64,000 nt of DNA from the NCBI GenBank assembly GCA_914767715.1, contig OU612074.1, forward strand, positions 16,170,062-16,234,061, in the 5' to 3' direction. Made by a program: the position numbers and the translations under genes. Numbering within the stretch: the first letter of the stretch is position 1; every line of letters begins with the position of its first letter. A model generated the notes under the pieces. That model searched no databases. It had not been told where the DNA came from and worked only from the letters and a program-made list of their open reading frames with translations. Origin of the DNA: Membranipora membranacea (Eukaryota > Bryozoa > Gymnolaemata > Cheilostomatida > Membraniporidae). Below are positions 12,693 to 26,300 of the stretch, in pieces.

Positions 12693-15600
12693 GATCTTAA
12701 TATTCTGGAATTTGAATGAGGCCAATGAGGCCATCAACTGGTCAAAGTTTGAAAGAATTCCGATGGCTTTTTAATTTTTCACACTGCCGTTTGGCATGTT
12801 TTTTTATGACAAAACTGGCCCTCGTTAAAAAAGTTGCTGCCGCCAAACTAAGAGGGCCAGCCCCAAACGGTTTTCAGTTCCTAAGTCAGCATGAAATTCC
12901 ACACGGTATAGAGTAGGTTAGGTGGAAATCTATTTTTTAAACTGGCTGTAAAAAACACCAAGGGTCCCCCCTTTGTTACTTTTTTAAATTTTAAAGTCGC
13001 TCTCGTTTCTGTTCTATTTATCGTAGGATCTTAATATTCTGGAATTTGAATGAGGCCAATGAGGCCATCAACTGGTCAAAGTTTGAAAGAATTCCGATGG
13101 CTTTTTAATTTTTCACCCTGCCGTTTGGCATGTTTTTTTATGACAAAACTGGCCCTCGTTAAAAAAGTTGCTGCCGCCAAACTAAGAGGGCCAGCCCCAA
13201 ACGGTTTTCAGTTCCAAAGTCAGCATGAAATTCCACACGGTATAGAGTAGGTTAGGCGGAAATCTATTTTTCAAACTGGCTGTAAAAAACACCAAGGGTC
13301 CCCCCTTTGTTACTTCTTTAAATTTTAAAATCGCTCTGATTTCTGTTCTATTTATCGTAGGATCTTAATATTCTGGAATTTGAATGAGGCCAATGAGGCC
13401 ATCAACTAGTCAAAGTTTGAAAGAATTCCGATGGCTTTTTAATTTTTCACCCTGCCGTTTGGCATGTTTTTTTATGACAAAACTGGCCCTCGTTAAAAAA
13501 GTTGCTGCCGCCAAACTAAGAGGGCCAGCCCCAAACGGTTTTCAGGTCCAAAGTCAGCATGAAAATCCACACGGTATAGAGTAGGTTAGGCGGAAATCTA
13601 TTTTTTAAACTGGCTGTAAAAAACACCAAGGGTCCCCCCTTTGTTACTTTTTTAAATTTTAAAGTCGCTCTCATTTCTGTTCTATTTATCGTAGGATCTT
13701 AATATTCTGGAATTTGAATGAGGCCAATGAGGCCATCAACTGGTCAAAGTTTGAAAGAATTGCGATGGCTTTTTAATTTTTCACCCTGCCGTTTGGCATG
13801 TTTTTTTATGACAAAACTGGCCCTCGTTAAAAAAGTTGCTGCCGCCAAACTAAGAGAGCCAGCCCCAAACGGTTTTCAGTTCCAAAGTCAGCACGAAATT
13901 CCACACGGTATAGAGTAGGTTAGGCGGAAATCTATTTTTTAAACTGGCTGTAAAAAACACCAAGGGTCCCCCCTTTGTTACTTTTTTAAATTTTAAAGTC
14001 GCTCTCATTTCTGTTCTATTTATCGTAGGATCTTAATATTCTGGAATTTGAATGAGGCCAATGAGGCCATCAACTGGTCAAAGTTTGAAAGAATTCCGAT
14101 GGATTTTTAATTTATCACCCTGTCGTTTGGCATGTTTTTTTATGACAAAACTGGCCCTCGTTAAAAAAGTTGCTGCCGCCAAACTAAGAGGGCCAGCCCA
14201 AAACGGTTTTTAGTTCCAAAGTCAGCACGAAATTCCACACGGTATAGAGTAGGTTAGGCGGAAATCTATTTTTTAAACTGGCTGTAAAAAACACCAAGGG
14301 TCCCCCCTTTGTTACTTTTTTAAATTTTAAAGTCGCTCTCATTTCTGTTCTATTTATCGTAGGATCCTAATGTTCTGGAATTTGAATGAGGCCAATGAGG
14401 CCATCAACTGGTCAAAGTTTGAAAGAATTCCGATGGCTTTTTAATTTTTCACCCTGCCGTTTGGCATGTTTCTTTATGACAAAACTGGCCCTCGTTAAAA
14501 AAGTTGCAATCGCCAAACTCAGAGGGCCAGCCCCAAACGGTTTTCAGTTCCAAAGTCAGCATGAAATTCCACACGGTATAGAGTAGGTTAGGCGGAAATC
14601 TATTTTTTAAACTGGCTGTAAAAAACACCAAGGGTCCCCCCTTTGTTACTTTTTTAAATTTTAAAGTCGCTCTCATTTCTGTTCTATTTATCGTAGGATC
14701 TTAATATTCTGGAATTTGAATGAGGCCAATGAGGCCATCAACTGGTCAAAGTTTGAAAGAATTCCGATGGCTTTTAAATTTTTTTCACCCTGCCGTTTGG
14801 CATGTTTTTTTATGACAAAACTGGCCCTCGTTAAAAAAGTTGCTATCGCCAAACTAAGAGGGCCAGCCCCAAACGGTTTTCAGTTCCAAAGTCAGCATGA
14901 AATTCCACACGGTATAGAGTAGGTTAGGCGGAAATCTATTTTTTAAACTGGCTGTAAAAAACACCAAGGGTCCCCCCTTTGTTCCTTTTTTAAAGTTTAA
15001 AGTCGCTCTCATTTCTGTTCTATTTATGATAGGATCTTAATATTCTGGAATTTGAATGAGGCCAATGAGGCCATCAACTGGTCAAAGTTTGAAAGAATTC
15101 CGATGGCTTTTTTAATTTTTCACCCTGCCGTTTGGCATGTTTTTTATGACAAAACTGGCCCTCGTTAAAAAAGTTGCTGCCGCCAAACTAAGAGGGCCAG
15201 CCCCAAACGGTTTTCGGTTCAAAAGTCAGCATGACATTCCACACGGTATAGAGTAGGTTAGGCGGAAATCTAATTTTTAAACTGGCTGTAAAAAACACCA
15301 AGGGTCCCCCCTTTGTTACTTTTTAAAATTTTAAAGTCGCTCGCATTTCTGTTCTATTTATCATAGGATCTTAATATTCTGGAATTTGAATGAGGCCAAT
15401 GAGGCCATCAACTGGTCAAAGTTTGAAAGAATTCCGATGGCTTTTAAATTTTTCACCCTGCCGTTTGGCATGTTTTTTTATGACAAAACTGGCCCTCGTT
15501 AAAAAAGTTGCTGCCGCCAAACTAAGAGGGCCAGCCCAAAACGGTTTTCAGTTCCAAAGTCAGCATCAAATTCCACACGGTATAGAGTAGGTTAGGCGGA

Positions 15601-16368
15601 AATCTATTTTTTAAACTGGCTGTAAAAAATACCAAGGGCCCCCCCTTTGTAACTTATTTAAATTTTAAAATCGCTCTCATTTCTGTTCTATTTATCGTAG
15701 GATCTTAATATTCTGGAATTTGAATGAGGCCAATGAGGCCATCAACTGGTCAAAGTTTGAAAGAATTCCGATGGCTTTTTAATTTTTCACCCTGCCGTTT
15801 GGCATGTTTTTTTATGACAAAACTGGCCCTCGTTAAAAAAGTTGCTGCCGCCAAACTAAGAGGGCCAGCCCCAAACGGTTTTCAGTTCCAAAGTCAGCAT
15901 GAAATTCCACACGGTATAGAGTAGGTTAGGCGGAAATCTATTTTTTAAACTGGCTGTAAAAAATACCAAGGGTCCCCCCTTTGTAACTTATTTAAATTTT
16001 AAAGTCGCTCTCATTTCTGTTCTATTTATCGTAGGATCTTAATATTCTGGAATTTGAATGAGGCCAATGAGGCCATCAACTGGTCAAAGTTTGAAAGAAT
16101 TCCGATGGCTTTTTAATTTTTCACCCTGCCGTTTGGCATGTTTTTTTATGACAAAACTGGCCCTCGTTAAAAAAGTTGCTGCCGCCAAACTAAGAGGGCC
16201 AGCCCCAAACGGTTTTCAGTTCCAAAGTCAGCATGAAATTCCACACGGTATAGAGTAGGTTAGGCGGAAATCTATTTTTTAAACTGGCTGTAAAAAACAA
16301 CCAAGGGTCCCCCCTTTGTTACTTTTTTAAATTTTAAAGTCGCTCTCATTTCTGTTCTATTTATCGTA
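12693..16368 (+). repeat. 11-monomer higher-order repeat, unit 2 (3,676 bp)
   Basis: Direct tandem copy of 9018-12692. The match ends at about 16368, where the following monomer (GTTAAAAAGTTG deletion form) no longer resembles the start of unit 2. Its first monomers form cassette copy 4. A few differences exist, such as TTTGATTGAGG at 10371 against TTTGAATGAGG at 14046, so it is not a perfect assembly echo. Confidence 0.85.
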
Positions 16369-16702
16369 GGATCTTAATATTCTGGAATTTGAATGAGGCC
16401 AATGAGGCCATCAACTGGTCAAAGTTTGAAAGAATTCCGATGGCTTTTTAATTTTTCACCCTGCCGTTTGGCATGTTTTTTTATGACAAAACTGGCCCTC
16501 GTTAAAAAGTTGCTGCCGCCAAACTAAGAGGGCCAGCCCCAAACGGTTTTCAGTTCCAAAGTCAGCATGAAACTCCACACGGTATAGAGTAGGTTAGGCG
16601 GAAATCTATTTTTTAAACTGGCTGTAAAAAACACCAAGGGTCCCCCCTTTGTTACTTTTTTAAATTTTAAAGTCGCTCTCATTTCTGTTCTATTTATTGT
16701 AG

Positions 16703-18706
16703 CATCTTAATATTCTGGAATTTGAATGAGGGCAATGAGGCCATCAACTGGTCAAAGTTTGAAAGAATTCCGATGGCTTTTAAATTTTTCACACTGCCGT
16801 TTGGCATGTTTTTTTATGACAAAACTGGCCCTCGTTAAAAAAGTTGCTGCCGCCAAACTAAGAGGGCCAGCCCCAAACGGTTTTCAGTTCCTAAGTCAGC
16901 ATGAAATTCCACACGGTATAGAGTAGGTTAGGTGGAACTCTATTTTTTAAACTGGCTGTAAAAAACACCAAGGGTCCCCCCTTTGTTACTTTTTTAAATT
17001 TTAAAGTCGCTCTCATTTCTTCTCTATTTATCGTAGGATCTTAATATTCTGGAATTTGAATGAGGCCTATGAGGCCATCAACTGGTCAAGGTTTGAAAGA
17101 ATTCCGATGGCTTTTTAATTTTTCACCCTGCCGTTTGGCATGTTTTTTTATGACAAAACTGGCTCTCGTTAAAAAAGTTGCTGCCGCCAAACTAAGAAGG
17201 CCAGCCCCAAACGGTTTTCAGTTCCAAAGTCAGCATGAAATTCCACACGGTATAGAGTAGGTTAGGCGGAAATCTATTTTTTAAACTGGCTGTAAAAAAC
17301 ACCAAGGGTCCCCCCTTTGTTACTTCTTTAAATTTTAAAGTCGCTCTCATTTCTGATCTATTTATCGTAGGATCTTAATATTCTGGAATTTGAATGAGGC
17401 CAATGAGACCATCAACTGGTCAAAGTTTGAAAGAATTCCGATGGCTTTTTAATTTTTCACCCTGCCGTTTGGCATGTTTTTTTATGACAAAACTGGCCCT
17501 CGTTAAAAAGTTGCTGCCGCCAAACTAAGAGGGCCAGCCCCAAACGGTTTTCAGTTCCAAAGTCAGCATGAAACTCCACACGGTATAGAGTAGGTTAGGC
17601 GGAAATCTATTTTTTAAACTGGCTGTAAACAACACCAAGGGTCCCCCCTTTGTTACTTTTTTAAATTTTAAAGTCGCTCTCATTTCTGTTCTATTTATTG
17701 TAGGATCTTAATATTCTGGAATTTGAATGAGGGCAATGAGGCCATCAACTGGTCAAAGTTTGAAAGAATTCCGATGGCTTTTTACATTTTCACACTGCCG
17801 TTTGGCATGTTTATTTATGACAAAACTGGCCCTCGTTAAAAAAGTTGCTGCCGCCAAACTAAGAGGGCCAGCCCCAAACGGTTTTCAGTTCCTAAGTCAG
17901 CATGAAATTCCACACGGTATAGAGTAGGTTAGGTGGAAATCTATTTTTTAAACTGGCTGTAAAAAACACCAAGGGTCCCCCCTTTGTTACTTTTTTAAAT
18001 TTTAAAGTCGCTCTCGTTCCTGTTCTATTTATCGTAGGATCTCCATATCCTCGAATTTGAATGAGGCCAATGAGGCCATCAACTGGTCAAACTTTGAAAG
18101 AATTCCGATGGCTTTTTAATTTTTCACCCTGCCGGTTGGCATGTTTTTTTATGACAAAACTGGCCCTCGTTAAACAAGTTGCTGCCGCCAAACTAAGAGG
18201 GCCAGCCCCAAACGGTTTTCAGTTCCAAGGTCAGCATGAAATTCCACACGGTATAGAGTAGGTTAGGAGGAAATCTATTTTTTAAACTGGCTGTAAAAAA
18301 CACCAAGGGTCCCCCCTTTGTTGCATTTTTTAAATTTTAAAGTCGCTCTCATTTCTGTTCTATTTATCGTAGGATCTTAATATTCTGGAATTTGTATGAG
18401 GCCAATGAGGCCATCAACTGGTCAAAGTTTGAAAAAATTCCGATGGCTTTTTAATTTTTCACCCTGCTGTTTGGCATGTTTTCTTATGACAAAACTGGCC
18501 CTCGTTAAGAAAGTTGCTGCCGCCAAACTAAGAGGGCCAGCCCCAAACGGTTTTCAGTTCCAAGGTCAGCATGAAATTCAACAAGGTATAGAGTAGGCTA
18601 CGAGGAAATCTATTTTTTAAACTGGCTGTAAAAAACACCAAGGGTCCCCCCTTTGTTACTTTTTTAAATTTTAAAGTCGCTCTCATTTCTGTTCTATTTA
18701 TCGTAG
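16703..18706 (+). repeat. Six-monomer satellite block, ancestral copy
   Basis: Six monomers whose variants (TGTAGCATCTTAAT, GGTGGAACTC, TTTACATTTTCACACTG, CTCCATATCCTCG, and TTTGTATGAGG in the sixth) recur in order at 28731-30734 (offset 12,028) and 32071-34074 (offset 15,368). The block is therefore present three times. Confidence 0.8.
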
Positions 18707-20377
18707 GATCTTAATGTTTTGGAATTTGAATGAGGCCAATGAGGCCATCAACTGGTCAAAGTTTGAAAGAATTCCGATGGCTTTTTAATTTTTCACCCTG
18801 CCGTTTGGCATGTTTTTTTATGACAAAACTGGCCCTCGTTAAAAAAGTTGCTGCCGCCAAACTTAGAGGGCCAGCCCCAAACGGTTTTCAGTTCCAAAGT
18901 CAGCATGAAATTCAACAAGGTATAGAGTAGGTTAGGAGGTAATCTATTTTTTAAACTGGCTGTAAAAAACACCAAGGGGCCCCCCTTTGTTACTTTTTAA
19001 AATTTTAAAGTCGCTCTCATTTCTGTTCTATTTATCGTAGGATCTTAATATTCTGGCATTTGAATGAGGCCAATGAGGCCATCGACTGGTCAAAGTTTGA
19101 AAAAATTCCGATGGCTTTTTAATTTTTCACCCTGCTGTTTGGCATGTTTTCTTATGACAAAACTGGCCCTCGTTAAGAAAGTTGCTGCCGCCAAACTAAG
19201 AGGGCCAGCCCCAAACGGTTTTCAGTTCCAAGGTCAGCATGAAATTCAACAAGGTATAGAGTAGGCTACGAGGAAATCTATTTTTTAAACTGGCTGTAAA
19301 AAACACCAAGGGTCCCCCCTTTGTTACTTTTTTAAATTTTAAAGTCGCTCTCATTTCTGTTCTATTTATCGTAGGATCTTAATATTCTGGAATTTGAATG
19401 AAGGCAATGAGGCCATCAACTGGTCAAAGTTTGAAAGAATTCCGATGGCTTTTTAATTTTTCACCCTGCCGTTTGGGATCTTTTTTTATGACAAAACTGG
19501 CCCTCGTTAAAAAAGTTGCTGCCGCCAAACTAAGAGGGCCAGCCCCAAACGGTTTTCAATTCCAAGGTCAGCATGAAATTTAACACGGTATAGAGTAGGT
19601 TAGGAGGAAATCTATTTTTTAAACTGGCTGTAAAAACACCAAGGGTCCCCCCTTTGTTACTTTTTTAAATTTTAAAGTCGCTCTCATTTCTGTTCTATTT
19701 ATCGTAGGATCTTAATATTCTGGAATTTGAATGAGGCCAATGAGGCCATCAACTGGTCAAAGTTACAAAGAATTCTGATGGCTTTTCAATTTTTCACCCT
19801 GCCGTTTGGCATGTTTTTTTATGACAAAACTGGCCCTCGTTAAAAACGTTGCTGCCGCCAAACTAAGAGCGCCAGCCCCAAACGGTTTTCAGTTCCAAAG
19901 TCAGCATGAAATTCCGCCCGGTATAGAGTAGGTTAGGCGGAAATCTATTTTTTAAACTGGCTGTAAAAAACACCAAGGGTCTCCCCTTTGTTACTTTCTT
20001 AAATTTTAAAGTCGCTCTCATTTCTGTTCTAGTAATCGTAAGATCTTAATATTCTGGAATTTGAATGAGGCCAATGAGACCATCAACTGGTCAAAGTTTG
20101 AAAGAATTCCGATATTGCTTTTTAATTTTTCACCCTGCCGTTTGGCATGTTTTTTTATGACAAAACTAGCCCTCGTTAAAAAAGTTGCTGCCGCCAAACT
20201 AAGAGGGCCAGCCCCAAACAGTTTTCAATTCCAAAGTCAGCATGAAATTCCACACGGTATAGAGTAGGTTAGGCGGAAATCTATTTTTTAAACTGGCTGT
20301 AAAAAGCACCAAGGGTCCCCCCTTTGTTACTTTTTTAAATTTTAAAGTCGCTCTCATTTCTGTTCTATTTATCGTAG
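18707..20377 (+). repeat. Five-monomer satellite block, repeated at 23382-25052
   Basis: Shares monomer order and private variants with 23382-25052 at an offset of 4,675 bp (14 monomers). Examples are the GGCATTTGAATG plus ATCGACTGG monomer, the GAAATTTAACACGG monomer, the AGTTACAAAG plus TTCCGCCCGG monomer, and the TTCCGATATTGC monomer with TTCTAGTAATCG before it. Both copies recur again 15,034 bp downstream. Confidence 0.75.
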
Positions 20378-23300
20378 GATCTTAATATTCTGGAATTTGA
20401 ATGAGGCCAATGAGGCCATCAACTGGTCAAAGTTTGAAAGAATTCCGATGGCTTTTTAATTGTTCACCCTGCCGTTTGGCATGTTTTTTTATGACAAAAC
20501 TGGCCCTCGTTAAAAAGGTTGCTGCCGCCAAACTAAGAGAGCCAGGCCCAAACGGTTTTCAGTTCCAAAGTCAGCATGAAATTCCACACGGTATAGAGTA
20601 GGTTAGGCGGAAATCTAATATTTAAACTGGCTGTAAAAAACATCAAGGGTCCCCCCTTTGTTACTTTTTTAAATTTTAAAGTCGCTCTCATTTCTGTTCT
20701 ATTTATCGTAGGATCTTAATATTCTGGAATTTGAATGAGGCCAATGAGGCCATCAACTGGTCAAAGTTTGAAAGAATTCCGATGGCTTTTTAATTTTTCA
20801 CCCTGCCGTTTGGCATGTTTTTTTATGACAAAACTGGCCCTCGTTAAAAAAGTTGCTGCCGCCAAACTAAGAGGGCCAGCCCCAAACGGTTTTCAGTTCC
20901 AAAGTCAGCATGAAATTCCACACGGTATAGAGTAGGTTAGGCGGAAATCTATTTTTTAAACTGGCTGTAAAAAGCACCAAGGGTCCCCCCTTTGTTACTT
21001 TTTTAAATTTTAAAGTCGCTCTAATTTCTGTTCTATTTATCGTAGGATCTTAATATTCTGGAATTTGAATGAGGCCAATGAGGCCATCAACTGGTCAAAG
21101 TTTGAAAGAATTCCGATGGCTTTTTAATTTTTCACCCCGCCGTTTGGCTTGTTTTTTTATGACAAAACTGGCCCTCGTTAAAAAAGTTGCTGCCGCCAAA
21201 CTAAAAGGGCCAGCCCCAAACGGTTTTCAGTTCCAAAGTCAGCATGAAATTCCACATGGTATAGAGTAGGTTAGGCGGAAATCTATTTTTTAAACTGGCT
21301 GTAAAAAACACCAAGGGTTCCCCCTTTGTTACTTTTTTAAATTTTAAAGTCGCTCTCATTTCTGTTCTATTTATCGTAGGATCTTAATATTCTGGAATTT
21401 GAATGAGGGCAATGAGGCCATCAACTGGTCAAAGTTTGAAAGAAGTGCGATGGCTTTTTAATTTTTCACCCTACCGTTTGGCATGTTTTTTTATGACAAA
21501 ACTGGCCCTCGTTAAAAAAGTTGCTGCCGCCAAACTAAGAGGGCCAGCCCCAAACGGTTTTCAGTTCCAAAGTCAGCATGAAATTCAACACGGTATAGAG
21601 TAGGTTAGGCGGAAATCTAATTTTTAAACTGGCTGTAAAAAACACCAAGGGGCCCCCTTTGTTACTTTTTAAAATTTTAAAGTCGCTCTCATTTCTGATC
21701 TATTTATCGTAGGATCTTAATATTCTGAAATTTGAATGAGGCCAATGAGGCCATCAACTGGTCAAAGTTTGAAAGAATTCCGATGGCTTTTTTATTTTTC
21801 ACCCTGCCGTTTGGCATGTTTTTTTATGACAAAACTGGCCCTCGTTAAACAAGTTGCTGCCGCCAAACTAAGAGGGCCAGCCCCAAACGGTTTTCAGTTC
21901 CAAGGTCAGCATGAAATTCCACACGGTATAGAGTAGGTTAGGAGGAAATCTATTTTTTAAACTGGCTGTAAAAAACACCAAGGGTCCCCCCTTTGTTGCT
22001 TTTTTTAAATTTTAAAGTCGCTCTCATTTCTGTTCTATTTATCGTAGGATCTTAATATTCTGGAATTTGTATGAGGCCAATGAGGCCATCAACTGGTCAA
22101 AGTTTGAGAAAATTCCGATGGCTTTTTAATTTTTCACCCTGCTGTTTGGCATGTTTTCTTATGACAAAACTGGCCCTCGTTAAGAAAGTTGCTGCCGCCA
22201 AACTAAGAGGGCCAGCCCCAAACGGTTTTCAGTTCCAAGGTCAGCATGAAATTCAACAAGGTATAGAGTAGGCTACGAGGAAATCTATTTTTTAAACTGG
22301 CTGTAAAAAACACCAAGGGTCCCCCCTTTGTTACTTTTTTAAATTTTAAAGTCGCTCTCATTTCTGTTCTATTTATCGTAGGATCTTAATATTCTGGAAT
22401 TTGAATGAAGGCAATGAGGCCATCAACTGGTCAAAGTTTGTAAGAATTCCGATGGCTTTTTAATTTTTCACCCTGCCGTTTGGCATCTTTTTTTATGACA
22501 AAACTGGCCCTCGTTAAAAAAGTTGCTGCCGCCAAACTAAGAGGGCCAGCCCCAAACGGTTTTCAGTTCCAAGGTCAGCATGAAATTTAACACGGTATAG
22601 AGTAGGTTAGGAGGAAATCTATTTTTTAAACTGGCTGTAAAAACACCAAGGGTCCCCCCTTTGTTACTTTTTTAAATTTTAAAGTCGCTCTCATTTCTGT
22701 TCTATTTATCGTAGGATCTTAATATTCTGGAATTTGAATGAGGCCAATGAGGCCATCAACTGGTCAAAGTTACAAAGAATTCCGATGGCTTTTCAATTTT
22801 TCACCCTGCCGTTTGGCATGTTTTTTTATGACAAAACTGGCCCTCGTTAAAAAAGTTGCTGCCGCCAAACTAAGAGGGCCAGCCCCAAACGGTTTTCAGT
22901 TCCAAGGTCAGCATGAAATTCAACACGGTATAGAGTAGGTTAGGAGGAAATCTATTTTTTAAACTGGCTGTAAAAAACACCAAGGGTCCCCCCTTTGTTA
23001 CTTTTTAAATTTTAAAGTCGCTCTCATTTCTGTTCTATTTATTGTAGGATCTTAATATTCTTGAATTTGAATGAGGCCAATGAGGCCATCAACTGGTCAA
23101 AGTTAGAAAGAATTCCGATGGCTTTTTAATTTTTCACCCTGCCGTTTGGCATGTGTTCTTATGACAAAACTGGCCCTCGTTAAAAAATTTGCTGCCGTCA
23201 AACTAAGAGGGCCAGCCCCAAACGGTTTTCAGTTCCAAGGTCAGCATGAAATTCAACACGGTATAGAGTAGGCTAGGAGGAAATCTATTTTTTAAACTGG

Positions 23301-26300
23301 CTGTAAAAAACACCAAGGGTCCCCCCTTTGTTACTTTTTTAAATTTTAAAGTCGCTCTCATTTCTGTTCTATTTATCGTAGGATCTTAATATTTTGGAAT
23401 TTGAATGAGGCCAATGAGGCCATCAACTGGTCAAAGTTTGAAAGAATTCCGATGGCTTTTTAATTTTTCACCCTGCCGTTTGGCATGTTTTTTTATGACA
23501 AAACTGGCCCTCGTTAAAAAAGTTGCTGCCGCCAAACTTAGAGGGCCAGCCCCAAACGGTTTTCAGTTCCAAAGTCAGCATGAAATTCAACAAGGTATAG
23601 AGTAGGTTAGGAGGTAATCTATTTTTTAAACTGGCTGTAAAAAGCACCAAGGGGCCCCCCTTTGTTACTTTTTAAAATTTTAAAGTCGCTCTCATTTCTG
23701 TTCTATTTATCGTAGGATCTTAATATTCTGGCATTTGAATGAGGCCAATGAGGCCATCGACTGGTCAAAGTTTGAAAAAATTCCGATGGCTTTTTAATTT
23801 TTCACCCTGCTGTTTGGCATGTTTTCTTATGACAAAACTGGCCCTCGTTAAGAAAGTTGCTGCCGCCAAACTAAGAGGGCCAGCCCCAAACGGTTTTCAG
23901 TTCCAAGGTCAGCATGAAATTCAACAAGGTATAGAGTAGGCTACGAGGAAATCTATTTTTTAAACTGGCTGTAAAAAACACCAAGGGTCCCCCCTTTGTT
24001 ACTTTTTTAAATTTTAAAGTCGCTCTCATTTCTGTTCTATTTATCGTAGGATCTTAATATTCTGGAATTTGAATGAAGGCAATGAGGCCATCAACTGGTC
24101 AAAGTTTGAAAGAATTCCGATGGCTTTTTAATTTTTCACCCTGCCGTTTGGCATCTTTTTTTATGACAAAACTGGCCCTCGTTAAAAAAGTTGCTGCCGC
24201 CAAACTAAGAGGGCCAGCCCCAAACGGTTTTCAGTTCCAAGGTCAGCATGAAATTTAACACGGTATAGAGTAGGTTAGGAGGAAATCTATTTTTTAAACT
24301 GGCTGTAAAAACACCAAGGGTCCCCCCTTTGTTACTTTTTTAAATTCTAAAGTCGCTCTCATTTCTGTTCTATTTATCGTAGGATCTTAATATTCTGGAA
24401 TTTGAATGAGGCCAATGAGGCCATCAACTGGTCAAAGTTACAAAGAATTCCGATGGCTTTTCAATTTTTCACCCTGCCGTTTGGCATGTTTTTTTATGAC
24501 AAAACTGGCCCTCGTTAAAAAAGTTGCTGCCGCCAAACTAAGAGCGCCAGCCCCAAACGGTTTTCAGTTCCAAAGTCAGCATGAAATTCCGCCCGGTATA
24601 GAGTAGGTTAGGCGGAAATCTATTTTTTAAACTGGCTGTAAAAAACACCAAGGGTCCCCCCTTTGTTACTTTCTTAAATTTTAAAGTCGCTCTCATTTCT
24701 GTTCTAGTAATCGTAAGATCTAAATATTCTGGAATTTGAATGAGGCCAATGAGACCATCAACTGGTCAAAGTTTGAAAGAATTCCGATATTGCTTTTTAA
24801 TTTTTCACCCTGCCGTTTGGCATGTTTTTTTATGACAAAACTGGCCCTCGTTAAAAAAGTTGCTGCCGCCAAACTAAGAGGGCCAGCCCCAAACAGTTTT
24901 CAATTCCAAAGTCAGCATGAAATTCCACACGGTATAGAGTAGGTTAGGCGGAAATCTATTCTTTAAACTGGCTGTAAAAAGCACCAAGGGTCCCCCCTTT
25001 GTTACTTTTTTAAATTTTAAAGTCGCTCTCATTTCTGTTCTATTTATCGTAGGATCTTAATATTCTGGAATTTGAATGAGGCCAATGAGGCCATCAACTG
25101 GTCAAAGTTTGAAAGAATTCCGATGGCTTTTTAATTTTTCACCCTGCCGTTTGGCATGTTTTTTTATGACAAAACTGGCCCTTGTTAAAAAAGTTGCTGC
25201 CGCCAAACTAAGAGGGCCAGCCCCAAACGGTTTTCAGTTCCAAAGTCAGCATGAAATTCCACACGGTATAGAGTAGGCTACGCGGAAATCTATTTTTTTA
25301 AACTGGCTGTAAAAAACACCAAGGGTCCCCCCTTTGTTACTTTTTTTAAATTTTAAAGTCGCTCTCATTTCTGTTCTATTTATCGTAAGATCTTAATATT
25401 CTGGAATTTGAATGAGGCCAATGAGGCCATCAACTGGTCAAAGTTTGAAAGAATTCCGATGGCTTTTTAATTTTTCACCCTGCCGTTTGGCATGTTTTTT
25501 TATGACAAAACTGGCCCTCGTTAAAGAAGTTGCTGCCGCCAAACTAAGAGCGCCAGCCCCAAACGGTTTTCAGTGCCAAAGTCAGCATGAAATTCCGCAC
25601 GGTATAGAGTAGGTTAGGCGGAAATCTATTTTTTAAACTGGCTGTAAAAAACACCAAGGGTCCCCCCTTTGTTACTTTCTTAAATTTTAAAGTCGCTCTC
25701 ATTTCTGTTCTATTTATCGTAGGATCTTAATATTCTGGAATTTGAATGAGGCCAATGAGGCCATCAACTGGTCAAAGTTCGAAAGAATTCCGAAGGCTTT
25801 TTTAATTTTTCACCCTGCCGTTTGGCATGTTTTTTTATGACAAAACTGGCCCTCGTTAAAAAAGTTGCTGCTGCCAAACTAGGAGGGCCAGCCCCAAACG
25901 GTTTTTAGTTCCAAAGTCAGCACGAAATTCCACACGGTATAGAGTAGGTTAGGCGGATATCTATTTTTTAAACTGGCTGTAAAAAACACCAAGGGTCCCC
26001 CCTTTGTTACTTTTTTAAATTTTAAAGTCGCTCTCATTTCTGTTCTATTTATCGTAAGATCTTAATATTCTGGAATTTGAATGAGACCAATGAGGCCATC
26101 AACTGGTCAAAGTTTGAAAGAATTCCGATGGCTTTTTAATTTTTCACCCTGCCGTTTGGCATGTTTTTTTATGACAAAACTGGCCCTCGTTAAAGAAGTT
26201 GCTGCCGCCAAACTAAGAGCGCCAGCCCCAAACGGTTTTCAGTGCCAAAGTCAGCATGAAATTCCGCACGGTATAGAGTAGGTTAGGCGGAAATCTATTT